Shown here piece after piece: positions 8,726 to 16,727 of a stretch of 64,000 nucleotides of DNA. Under the pieces are notes generated by a model. It saw only the letters and a list, made by a program, of their open reading frames with translations, had not been told where the DNA came from and ran no database searches. The first letter of the stretch is position 1. Each line of letters opens with the position of its first letter. Source of the DNA: Desulfuromonas sp. CSMB_57. GTDB lineage: Bacteria; Desulfobacterota; Desulfuromonadia; Desulfuromonadales; Syntrophotaleaceae. The translations under genes were made by a program, and so were the position numbers. The stretch spans positions 266,137 through 330,136 of the forward strand of contig NZ_JAFCIY020000001.1 in NCBI RefSeq assembly GCF_020194955.2, given 5' to 3'.

Positions 8726-9440
8726 CGAGGGGGGCTCCCGGAGAGGCGAATGGTTCGTCCCCCAATGGGGTTCGGCCCGGTTCCGCACCTTTGTCGGACT
8801 GCTGTTTCTGCCCTATACCGGCATGGTCCTCTCCTTTGCCGTTATCGGCTCGGTGCTGGCCCGAGAGGTTTTTTACGGCCGCCTGCTGGCCATCGTGCTG
8901 GTCTATTTTTTCGGCCTGGGGATCGCCGCTCACGCCCTCGATGCCCTGGGCAGTCGGGGGGTGAAGCCCTGGGGTACGGTTTTCAGCCGGATTCAGCTGT
9001 GGGGGATGGCCCTTGCCGCGCTGGCTGCGGCCTACGGCATCGCCGGCTACTACATGGTGCGCTACGTGCCGTGGTTGTGGTGCATCGCCCTGCTCGAGGG
9101 ATTCTTTGTCTTCGCCTACAACCTCGAACTGTTTTCCGGCCGCTTCCACACCGACGGCTGGTTCGCCTTTTCCTGGGGCGCGTTGCCGGTACTGGCCGGG
9201 TACGTCATGCAGACCAACCGCATCTCCCTTGCCGCCCTGCTGTTGGCCGCTGCCATGGCGCTTTTCAGCCTGGTCGAGATCAAAGCTTCCCGCCCATACA
9301 AAGAATTGCGCAGGAAAGGTCCCGTCCTTGCCGGTGAGGAACAGGCCCTGTTGCGGCGCTACGAAACCCTGCTCAAATGTATCAGCCTGGGAACGATTCT
9401 GTTGGCGGCGGGGTTGCTCCTCGGGCGGTCTGCCGGATAA
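8706..9440 (+). CDS. UbiA-like polytopic membrane protein with degraded active-site motif
   Basis: The protein has about 244 residues and 7-8 predicted membrane helices. The helix-loop order and the segment WGALPVLAGYVMQT with an upstream FVFAYNLELFSG resemble the second half of UbiA/MenA prenyltransferases. The first Asp-rich motif (usually NDxxDxxxD) is reduced to something like AHALDALGSRG, so metal-pyrophosphate binding looks impaired or altered. The next gene is a polyprenyl diphosphate synthase and the fourth gene of the cluster a UbiE-like methyltransferase, which supports a role in prenyl-lipid or quinone-like metabolism. The ATG at 8706 is chosen inside the end of the previous gene; 8688 is also possible. 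The family assignment is tentative. Confidence 0.5.
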   Translation: MDRQPHSEGGSRRGEWFVPQWGSARFRTFVGLLFLPYTGMVLSFAVIGSVLAREVFYGRLLAIVLVYFFGLGIAAHALDALGSRGVKPWGTVFSRIQLWGMALAALAAAYGIAGYYMVRYVPWLWCIALLEGFFVFAYNLELFSGRFHTDGWFAFSWGALPVLAGYVMQTNRISLAALLLAAAMALFSLVEIKASRPYKELRRKGPVLAGEEQALLRRYETLLKCISLGTILLAAGLLLGRSAG

Positions 9441-9462
9441 CGTCCAAGCGAGAGGATTGCCC

Positions 9463-10464
9463 ATGTTCGCCGATTTTCAGGAGTATGCCGCCGGCGTGAA
9501 ACCGGCGTTGGATGCCGCCTTCGACCAGCGGGTCATCCACCTGCTGGGGGAGATCGGTTCTCGGCCGGAGATGGCCGCCGGCCGCTGTCTGACCGGCGGC
9601 AAGAAGATCCGCGGGATATTGCTCTGCCTGGTCACCACTGCCCTTGGAGGCCGTCTTGAAGCTGCTTTGCCCCGGGCGGTGGCGGTGGAGCTAATCCAGG
9701 CCGCCACCCTGATTCACGACGACTTCGTCGATCAACACCCAAGCCGCAGGCTTCAGCCGGCCCTCTGGACGCTGGTGGGAGCCCGCCGGGCCGTTCTGCT
9801 GGGCGATGTCATCTTTTCCTCGGCGATTCACATGATGAGCGAACTGGGCAGGCGGGATTGCGAGATCGTCTCCAAGGCCATCGCCGATCTGGCCCGCGGG
9901 GCCTGGCATGAACCTCTCGATGCCGGTGCCCTGCTGGCGGCCTGCCTTGGGCCTGGGGAGAACGGGCTGGATTATGAGCGAATCATTGCCCTTAAAACCG
10001 GTATCCTGTTTGCCGCGGCCTGCGAACTGGGGGCCCTGGCCGCCGTCGTCCCGGTTGCCCTGCAGCGGAGTTGGCGCCGTTACGGCCAGAAGATCGGCGA
10101 GGCTTATCAGATTACCGACGATCTCCAGGAAATGACGGGGGCCATAGGTCGGGAGGCACAGAACCTCGACCAACTGGCCGACCTCGCTCCCGCGTTGCTG
10201 TATTTCGTCCCCCAAAGTCGGGACCTGCTGCGTCGGGCGCTCCTGGCCGAAACCGCCGTCGCCGCTCGGGAGTTGTCACCCTATTTGCTGCAGGCGAGGG
10301 CGGCGATGGCGGCGGAGCGGGAGCGTCGCCTGATTGCAGCGGTCGCCGAATTGGAAGGCATGGTGCCCGAGGGTCCCTTGGGCCGACTGGCCCGCCGGGC
10401 TCCGCGGGATCTGCTGGACATGTTCGATGCGGAGGCCGTACGTGCCCGAAATTGCACCGTATAG
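9463..10464 (+). CDS. Polyprenyl diphosphate synthase (trans-isoprenyl synthase family)
   Basis: The 333-residue protein has the features of all-trans prenyl synthases: GGKKIRGIL near residue 45, the first aspartate-rich motif in LIHDDFVDQHPSRR (DDxxD), a KTGILFAAACELGAL segment with the conserved Lys-Thr, and a second motif ITDDLQEMTG where the fifth position is E instead of D. It would condense isopentenyl diphosphate units onto an allylic starter for a quinone side chain or a lipid carrier. The start ATG 9463 follows a purine-rich site (GAGAGG). Divergence in the second motif and its clustering with a UbiA-like and a UbiE-like gene suggest a specialised enzyme rather than the housekeeping IspA/IspB. 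Confidence 0.8.
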   Translation: MFADFQEYAAGVKPALDAAFDQRVIHLLGEIGSRPEMAAGRCLTGGKKIRGILLCLVTTALGGRLEAALPRAVAVELIQAATLIHDDFVDQHPSRRLQPALWTLVGARRAVLLGDVIFSSAIHMMSELGRRDCEIVSKAIADLARGAWHEPLDAGALLAACLGPGENGLDYERIIALKTGILFAAACELGALAAVVPVALQRSWRRYGQKIGEAYQITDDLQEMTGAIGREAQNLDQLADLAPALLYFVPQSRDLLRRALLAETAVAARELSPYLLQARAAMAAERERRLIAAVAELEGMVPEGPLGRLARRAPRDLLDMFDAEAVRARNCTV

Positions 10465-10480
10465 AAGGACTGCTCTGGAT

Positions 10481-11194
10481 TCAGGGGCGTGGCTTTTGAG
10501 CCGTAACGATCGCCGAGGTGCCGAAAGTCAGTGATGTGCAGGTGATGGCGGTGAAGCCCAATTCCTCCAACAGGGAAAGGGTTTCGGGCAGCCAGCGGGT
10601 TTCCTGCAAAAAGCCCGGCAATTCATGAAACACTGTCCGCCACTCGGGGAAAAGGCGGCCGCCGACGGTCTGCATCAGGCGAAACCAGGCCTTCCAGAGG
10701 GCAAGGAACAGGGGGTGGGTCGGGTAGGTGAAGTCGTGCAGGATGATTCGGCCCCCTGGCCGCAGGAGCCCGGCGGCGTTGACCAGCAGCGGCCGCAGAT
10801 CGGCATATTTGGCCAGGTAGGAGGAGGTGATGCAGTCGAAATGCTCCCCCGGATCCACCTCTTCGGCCCGACCGAGCAGCCACCGGACGTTGGAAGCCCC
10901 TGTCTGGCGGGACTTGGCCTGGGCGAGAGCAAGGTATTCGTCCCGCAGTTCGACCCCCGTGACTCGGCAGCCGGGCAAGGCGCGGGCGATTTTCAGGGTA
11001 AGGATGCCTGTGCCGCAGGCCTGATCAAGCACTGCACCTGCACCGACGGGAATGAGACCCATAATCCGTCTCTTCCAGTAGCAGTCAAAACCACAGGTCC
11101 AGAGGTTGACCACCCTGTCGTAGGAAAAACCGGTGTCGGAGAAAAAACGGTGGACCACATCCAGTTTCGAGCCCTGATTCCGCATTTGATGCAA
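10481..11194 (-). CDS. Class I SAM-dependent methyltransferase, UbiE/MenG-like
   Basis: The 237-residue protein has the SAM-binding glycine motif in VLDQACGTGILTLKIA, the acidic VTGVELRDEY, and a late motif LRPGGRIILHDFTYP typical of UbiE/COQ5-type and related methyltransferases. The N-terminal segment FFSDTGFSYDRVVNLWTCGFDCYWKRRI corresponds to the substrate helix found at the start of UbiE proteins (F...a..YD..n...s.g....WR). The gene converges with the polyprenyl synthase, with only 16 bases between the stops. It may methylate a prenylated product of the cluster. It is not a canonical UbiE: the FSRV motif is missing. Confidence 0.65.
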   Translation of the reverse strand: MHQMRNQGSKLDVVHRFFSDTGFSYDRVVNLWTCGFDCYWKRRIMGLIPVGAGAVLDQACGTGILTLKIARALPGCRVTGVELRDEYLALAQAKSRQTGASNVRWLLGRAEEVDPGEHFDCITSSYLAKYADLRPLLVNAAGLLRPGGRIILHDFTYPTHPLFLALWKAWFRLMQTVGGRLFPEWRTVFHELPGFLQETRWLPETLSLLEELGFTAITCTSLTFGTSAIVTAQKPRP

Positions 11195-11243
11195 GCTCCT
11201 TTTTCGGCTTTCGCCATATCCAACCAGGAAAGCCAGGGAGTCA

Positions 11244-11910
11244 TCAGGGGAAAATACCGGCTCCCTTGGGGCATTCCCCGGGTCTCGGCAGACCCCGGCT
11301 TTCCGCTTCCAGCACCTTGAGCAGGCATTGGAATTGGGGCGACGCCAGCAACAGCCTGGGACCGATGTTGACCAGCTTTTCTACCTGTTCCGCACTCAGC
11401 GAGAAGGAAGTGGGCAGATCAAGATAATAGCGCGGATCTTCATCCGGAAGCAGGGCTGCGGCCTCGAAATTGATCTCAATGACGTACGGGTCCACCTCGG
11501 CGGCAAAGGCAACAGGCCTGGGTGCGTCGGGGCAGTGCTCAGCCAGAAGGTCGATGCAGGCCCGTTCGTCCCTCTGGGTCTGGACCCGGGCATATAGCGC
11601 CTCGCGCAGGCTCGCCACGCTTTCATGGCTGTAATTGTCCATGGCCACAGTGGCGGTCTTGGCCGCCGCGGTAAAAAATCCGGATGGCCTTTGCCTGGTG
11701 CTCAGGCGGTCCTCGCTTTTGGTCCGGGCATTGACCACGATCAATACCAGTGGGTCAATCTCGCCCTGGTTGATCCGGGTCCGGATGAAGCCCCGGTCGA
11801 ATGCCTCCAGGACCGCCCTGGCGCCGATATTGCTACTGTCCCCCAGGGGTTCGACTGTCAAATCCCGCCGTAATACATGACCCGGTAGTGGCGTTCAGCA
11901 CTGCTCTTCA
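11244..11910 (-). pseudogene. Decayed patatin-like phospholipase, C-terminal part
   Basis: From about 11850 down to 11244 the minus strand encodes SNIGARAVLEAFDRGF, DPLVLIVVNARTKSED, TATVAMDNYSHE and YYLDLPTSFSLSAEQVEKL. These fit the C-terminal third of bacterial patatin-like phospholipases, following their DGG.sDNLG catalytic aspartate motif. The DGG motif itself is broken. Just upstream, in another frame, HYRVMYYGGI looks like the usual PYIHLVDGGI region and then runs into TGA, so a frameshift or small deletion lies near 11850-11870. The catalytic GxSxG part is absent. The longest frame (TTG start at 11861) is therefore a relic of 205 codons, not a working enzyme. Confidence 0.55.
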
Positions 11911-12158
11911 GCCTGGCGTTCTGCATCGCATCCATGAACCCCCACCCGCCCTGATCCGCATATTCCGTATTCGATGCTGGATTAATGCTCAGATGGAACC
12001 GGTATTGCAAAGCAGTATGGATATTTTCGCTGGCCTGCAATCGGACCGGCGCTCAAGTCTTTTGAATCGTTCAAAAACGGCCGATGCGCCAGCGTGAAAC
12101 GCAACTGTTATGGAGAATATCATGATATGCGCCCCTTGGGGCTTTGCAAGGAGGAGAG

Positions 12159-13448
12159 ATGGAAAACGATGCCGGGATGTTGTCACATCTGCGTCAATTA
12201 CGTGACTCGAAGCTGCTCAAAGCTCTGGGACCAGGCATCCTGGTGGCCTGCGCCGCCGTGGGCGGTTCCCATCTTGTCTGGTCGACCCGAGCCGGCGCCC
12301 AGTACGGCTGGAGCCTGGTAGGACTGGTGCTGCTGGCCAATCTGCTCAAGTACCCCTTCTTTCTTTACGGACAACGCTACACGGCCGCCACCGGCGAGAG
12401 TCTGCTGGCCGGGTACTACCGGCACGGCAGGAGCTATCTGGCGATTTTTCTGCTCATCAATATCCTCACCGGCACCATTAATGTGGCGGGGGTTGCCATG
12501 CTCAGCGCAGCGCTGCTTGGCGGCTACGGCCTGATTCCGCTGAGCGTTCCGCACCTGACCGTGGCCATGCTGCTCGGCTGCGCACTGCTGCTGCTCCTGG
12601 GGAGCTATCGGCTGCTTGACACGTTGGCCAAGTGGATCATCTGCCTGCTCGGCATCGGCACCATAGCGGCCGTTTTTTTCGCCTGGCAGCATCAGTCACC
12701 GCTGGCGGCCGGCTTCGTCCCCCCATCGCCCTGGGAGTGGAGCACCCTGGCCTTTCTAGTCATGCTGCTCGGGTGGATGCCGGCCCCGGTGGATCTTTCG
12801 GCCTGGTCCTCCCTGTGGATCTTCAGCCGGGAGCAGCAGACCGGGCATTTCGCCACCGTCCGCGAGACCAGTATCGACTTCTACCTCGGCTACGTATCGG
12901 CGGTGGTGCTGGCGGTGGTTTTTCTGGCTTTGGGCAAATTGGTCCTGTTCGGCTCCGGCGAAGCGTTTTCCGCCAGCGGTATCGCCTTTTCCCAACAACT
13001 GGTCAGCCTCTACACAGCGACCATTGGCGAATGGTCCCGGCCGCTGATCCTGACCATGGCCTTCATCACCATGTTCAGCACCACCATCACTGCCTTGGAC
13101 GGTTATCCCCGGTCCCTGGCGGCCTGCTGTGCCTTGTTCGGCAACTTCGATGCCCGCCGGTTCAAGCAGATCCACCAGATTTGGATCCTGCTGACGACCG
13201 TCAGCGGCGCCCTGATCGTGCTGTCCTTCGTCGCCAATCTCATCCAGTTGCTGTCTTTCGCCGCCGTCGTCTCCTTCCTCACCTCTCCGGTGCTGGCCTA
13301 CATCAACTACCGGGTGATGAACGGCCCGAACGTTCCGCAGGAAGAACGTCCCGGTCCCCTGCTCAAATTACTGACCTGGACCGGACTGCTGTTTTTCGTT
13401 CTGATGAGCGTCGGTTACGTCTACGTGACCTTTTTTCGCATTCCTTGA
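12159..13448 (+). CDS. Nramp-superfamily transporter lacking the canonical metal-site motifs
   Basis: The 429-residue protein has about 11 membrane helices. TM1 reads LLKALGPGILVACAAVGGSH and continues GAQYGWSLVGLVLLANLLKYP, which is the Nramp TM1-TM2 plan, but the DPGN metal-binding motif is replaced by AVGGSH. In TM6 the usual MPH metal-binding segment reads GWMPAPVDLS. Nramp relatives without these residues are known to move Mg2+, Al3+ or other substrates, so Mn/Fe transport should not be assumed. ATG 12159 follows AAGGAGGAG directly. The gene is followed after 22 bases by a sodium symporter and then cytosine deaminase on the same strand, apparently one operon. Confidence 0.75.
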   Translation: MENDAGMLSHLRQLRDSKLLKALGPGILVACAAVGGSHLVWSTRAGAQYGWSLVGLVLLANLLKYPFFLYGQRYTAATGESLLAGYYRHGRSYLAIFLLINILTGTINVAGVAMLSAALLGGYGLIPLSVPHLTVAMLLGCALLLLLGSYRLLDTLAKWIICLLGIGTIAAVFFAWQHQSPLAAGFVPPSPWEWSTLAFLVMLLGWMPAPVDLSAWSSLWIFSREQQTGHFATVRETSIDFYLGYVSAVVLAVVFLALGKLVLFGSGEAFSASGIAFSQQLVSLYTATIGEWSRPLILTMAFITMFSTTITALDGYPRSLAACCALFGNFDARRFKQIHQIWILLTTVSGALIVLSFVANLIQLLSFAAVVSFLTSPVLAYINYRVMNGPNVPQEERPGPLLKLLTWTGLLFFVLMSVGYVYVTFFRIP

Positions 13449-13470
13449 AACGGGGAGGGAGAATTTATTT

Positions 13471-14883
13471 ATGCTCGAACTGACTCTGATCGACCAGATG
13501 ACCATCATCCTCTATCTCGGCTGTGTGCTGGGCCTCGGGCTCTGGGCCGGGAGGCGGGTGAACGACTTGGAGGAGTATGCAGTGGCCGGCCGCAACTACA
13601 CCGCGCCGATCATCGCCGCGACCCTGTCCGCGTCCTTCATCGGCGGCGGTTTTACCATGGGGAATGCCGAAAAAGTTTTCACCATGGGCATTGTGAACAT
13701 CATGGCGCTGTGGGGTTTCAGCCTCAAGGAAATGCTGGTGGCCCGCTTCATCGCGCCCCGATCAAGGCGTTTTCCCACGGCGATTTCCGTCGGCGACGTC
13801 ATGGAGGTGAATTACGGCAAAACCGGCAAGTTCGTCACGGGGATCTTTTCGGTGCTGCTGTGCGCAGGGATTCTCGGAGCTCAGATAGGCGGCATGGGCT
13901 ATCTGTTCAACCTGTTCCTGGGTCTTTCGGTGCCCACCGGCATCATGATCGGCATGGGGATCATCATCCTGTACGACACCGTCGGCGGCATGCGGGCGGT
14001 GGTGTCCACCGACGTATTGCAGTTCGCCATACTGGCCGTCGGCATGCCCCTGGTGCTGATTTTCGGCATCTCCCAGCTCGGCGGGCTCGGTGAAGTTCTT
14101 GATCGGGTGCCTGCCGGCCATCTTGAAGTATTCAGCAAGATGACCCCGATGCAGTTCGGCTCACTGTTCCTGACCTTCATGCTGGGGGAAACCCTGGTGC
14201 CCCCTTATGTGCTACGGCTGTTCATCAGCCGGGACACCAAGGCCGTTTCCCGGGGCACCCTCTGGAGCGGTCTGTTCTCGGTGCCGTTTTTCGCCATTTC
14301 CGGAGGCATCGGCCTGGTGGCGCTGGTGCTTAAGCCCGACCTCAACCCCAATCTGGCGATCCCCTTCGTCGTGGAAAGCGTGCTGCCGATCGGGATGCGG
14401 GGCCTGGTGATCGCGGGAATCCTGGCTGTGGTCATGTCTTCGGCCGACTCCTTTCTCAACAGCGCCTCCGTTGCCTTCGTCAACGATATCGTCAATCCTC
14501 TTCGCAGAGAGAAACTCAGCAACCGCACCGGCCTGCTCTGGGCCCGCCTGGCGACCCTGATCACCGGCTTCCTGGCGATCGTCATTGCCATCCGTATTCA
14601 GAGCCTGCTCGATATTTTGCTGTTCGCTTACAACTTCTGGTCGCCCATCATCCTGGTGCCGCTTGCCGCCACCCTGCTGGGATATAAAGCCACCCCCCGG
14701 GCTTTCATCTCCGGAGCCGCGGCCGGCCTCATCGGCGTCTTCGGCTGGAGCCGGCTACTCGGCGCGCCGGGCGGCTTCGACGGCCTGATCATCGGGGTCT
14801 TTGCCAATTTCCTGGTTTTCTGGGTTGTCAACCGCGTGCAAAGTGCTGAACCCGAGTGCGCCCAAGTTCTTGCCCGCGATTGA
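13471..14883 (+). CDS. Sodium:solute symporter family (SSS) transporter
   Basis: The 470-residue protein has about 13 membrane helices. Diagnostic stretches are the N-terminal DLEEYAVAGRNYTAPIIAAT followed by GGGFTMGNAEKVF, GGMRAVVSTDVLQF in the middle, and GILAVVMSSADSFLNSASV near residue 320. This last is the SSS signature with the sodium-site serines. The best-known relatives take up sugars, prolines, pantothenate or nucleobase-like compounds with Na+. It lies between an Nramp-like transporter (22 bases) and a cytosine deaminase (11 bases) and could supply the deaminase substrate, in place of the unrelated CodB permease of E. coli. That role is inferred from position only. Confidence 0.88.
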   Translation: MLELTLIDQMTIILYLGCVLGLGLWAGRRVNDLEEYAVAGRNYTAPIIAATLSASFIGGGFTMGNAEKVFTMGIVNIMALWGFSLKEMLVARFIAPRSRRFPTAISVGDVMEVNYGKTGKFVTGIFSVLLCAGILGAQIGGMGYLFNLFLGLSVPTGIMIGMGIIILYDTVGGMRAVVSTDVLQFAILAVGMPLVLIFGISQLGGLGEVLDRVPAGHLEVFSKMTPMQFGSLFLTFMLGETLVPPYVLRLFISRDTKAVSRGTLWSGLFSVPFFAISGGIGLVALVLKPDLNPNLAIPFVVESVLPIGMRGLVIAGILAVVMSSADSFLNSASVAFVNDIVNPLRREKLSNRTGLLWARLATLITGFLAIVIAIRIQSLLDILLFAYNFWSPIILVPLAATLLGYKATPRAFISGAAAGLIGVFGWSRLLGAPGGFDGLIIGVFANFLVFWVVNRVQSAEPECAQVLARD

Positions 14884-14894
14884 CAGGAGGCGGC

Positions 14895-16190
14895 ATGTTC
14901 GACTTGATCGTACGCCAGGCCCGGCTTTTGGGAAAACATGAGCTGCAGGACATCGCCTGCAGCAACGGATGCATCGTCGATGTGAGGCCCCGCATCGAGG
15001 CCGAGGCGGTCGAGGCGGTCGAGGCGCGCGGCTACCTGGTTTCGCCGGGATTCGTCGACAGTCATTTCCATATGGATGCGACCTTGAGTCTCGGCCGGCC
15101 CCGCCTCAACCGGAGTGGCACCCTGCTGGAGGGGATCGCCCTCTGGAACGAGCTGAAGCCCGAACTGACCCTGGAATCGCTCCGCGACCGGGCCTTGCAG
15201 TGCTGCCGCATGGCCGTCGCGCGCGGCACCCTGCACATTCGCAGCCATGTGGACGTTTGCGACGAGCGGCTGCTTGCCGTTCAAGCGTTGCTGGAAGTCC
15301 GGCGGGAGATGGCCCCCTATCTCGATCTGCAGCTAGTCGCCTTTCCCCAGGACGGCTACCTGCGTTCTCCCGGCGCCCGGGCGAACCTTCTCCGGGCGCT
15401 GGACATGGGCGTGGATGTGGTGGGGGGAATCCCTCATTTCGAACGCACCATGGCCGACGGCGCCGCCAGTGTTCGCGAACTCTGTGAACTGGCTGCGGCG
15501 CGGGGGCTGCGGGTCGATATGCATTGCGATGAAAGTGACGATCCTTTGTCGCGCCACGTCGAAACCCTGGTCGCTGAAATCTGCCGCCTCGGACTGCAGG
15601 GAAGGGCGGCCGGCTCCCATCTGACCTCCATGCACTCCATGGACAACTACTATGTCAGCAAGCTTCTGCCGCTGATGGCCGAGGCGCAACTGCACGCGGT
15701 GGCCAATCCCCTGATCAATATCACATTGCAGGGCCGTCACGACAGCTATCCCCGGCGGCGGGGGATGACCCGGGTGCCGGAGTTGCTGGAGGCGGGAGTC
15801 AATGTCGCCTTCGGCCACGACTGCATCATGGATCCCTGGTACAGCCTCGGTTCCTACGACATGCTCGACGTCGCCCACATGGGGCTCCATGTCGCGCAGA
15901 TGACCGGGCTGGAGCAGATGCGGGAATGCTTCGCCATGGTTACGACGCGCGGCGCGCGGGTGTTGGGATTGGATGGCTACGGTTTGGAGCCGGGCTGCTT
16001 CGCCGACATGGTGCTGCTGCAGGCCCGGGGGCCGATCGATGCCCTGCGGCTGCGCCCGGCGCGACTCGCGGTCATCCGCCGCGGCCGGGTCATCGCCAGC
16101 ACCCCGGAGGTCCGGCCCAGGCTGCTTCTCCATGGGGAAAGGGAACTGGATTTGACCAGCGATGTTTATGAAAGGAGAGAAAAAAACTAG
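14895..16190 (+). CDS. codA: Cytosine deaminase-like amidohydrolase
   Basis: The 431-residue protein follows E. coli CodA closely in order and wording: FVDSHFHMDAT (metal-binding H-x-H), the SGTLLEGIALWNE loop, HIRSHVDVCD, LQLVAFPQDG, VVGGIPHFERTMADG, MHCDESDDPLSRHVETL, NPLINITLQGRHDSYPRRRG with TRVPELLEAGVNVAFGHDC, and DPWYSLGS. The aspartate ligand sits in FGHDCIMD. It should hydrolyse cytosine, or a related N-heterocycle, to uracil and ammonia in the cytoplasm, using one divalent metal. ATG 14895 follows ACAGGAGGCGGC. The C-terminal substrate residues are conserved enough for codA, but relatives acting on other pyrimidines, isoguanine or creatinine are known. It is the last gene of the transporter operon. 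Confidence 0.82.
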   Translation: MFDLIVRQARLLGKHELQDIACSNGCIVDVRPRIEAEAVEAVEARGYLVSPGFVDSHFHMDATLSLGRPRLNRSGTLLEGIALWNELKPELTLESLRDRALQCCRMAVARGTLHIRSHVDVCDERLLAVQALLEVRREMAPYLDLQLVAFPQDGYLRSPGARANLLRALDMGVDVVGGIPHFERTMADGAASVRELCELAAARGLRVDMHCDESDDPLSRHVETLVAEICRLGLQGRAAGSHLTSMHSMDNYYVSKLLPLMAEAQLHAVANPLINITLQGRHDSYPRRRGMTRVPELLEAGVNVAFGHDCIMDPWYSLGSYDMLDVAHMGLHVAQMTGLEQMRECFAMVTTRGARVLGLDGYGLEPGCFADMVLLQARGPIDALRLRPARLAVIRRGRVIASTPEVRPRLLLHGERELDLTSDVYERREKN

Positions 16191-16198
16191 TTCCGAAA

Positions 16199-16223
16199 TC
16201 AAAAGCCGATTTTAGCTTTTTTT
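16199..16223 (+). terminator. Weak intrinsic terminator after codA
   Basis: AAAAGC at 16201 pairs with GCTTTT at 16215 around an 8-base loop, and seven T follow. The stem is AT-rich, so termination may be incomplete. It lies between the deaminase stop and the secreted cupin gene. Confidence 0.45.
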
Positions 16224-16280
16224 CAACAAGTTATCAGTAATTAGCGCCAAATTTTCAGGAATTTTTCAAGGAGGGAAACC

Positions 16281-16697
16281 ATGATCAGACTGCTTGCGGT
16301 CCTAGTGTTCTATGCGGCCCTCTCCGGTCCCGCATTCGCCCTGGATAATCCCGGTATCGAGGTGGAAACCCTGGTCCAGGGGAACGCCAGCTGGGATGGA
16401 ACCCTCCTGCCGGCCTATCCCGACAGCCAACCCCAAATCACCATCCTGCGCATCGGCATTCCGCCGGGTACCACCCTTCCTTTGCACAAGCATCCGGTGA
16501 TCAATGCCGGAGTACTGGTCCGGGGCGAGTTGACCGTCGTCACCGAGCAGGACGAGACCCTGCAGCTGAAGGCCGGAGATCCCATCATCGAAGTGGTGGA
16601 CAAGTGGCACTACGGCAAAAACGAAGGGGCGGAAACGGCTGAAATTATAGTGTTTTACGTCGGCACTGCAGATCTTCCGCTGACAGTTAAGCAATAG
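16281..16697 (+). CDS. Secreted cupin-domain protein
   Basis: The 138-residue protein begins with a clear signal peptide ending near GPAFA-LDN and then has one small cupin barrel. Motif 1 is GTTLPLHKHPVINAGVLVRGEL with the metal-binding histidines, and motif 2 is KAGDPIIEVVDKWHYGKN with a later histidine. It is therefore a periplasmic or exported metal-binding cupin of unknown substrate. A strong AAGGAGGG lies 8 bases before the ATG. It stands between a weak terminator and a large autotransporter gene whose start is 30 bases further on, so both may share a transcript. Confidence 0.78.
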   Translation: MIRLLAVLVFYAALSGPAFALDNPGIEVETLVQGNASWDGTLLPAYPDSQPQITILRIGIPPGTTLPLHKHPVINAGVLVRGELTVVTEQDETLQLKAGDPIIEVVDKWHYGKNEGAETAEIIVFYVGTADLPLTVKQ

Positions 16698-16727
16698 CTT
16701 TATCATATCGACCACTGCGGAGACTCA

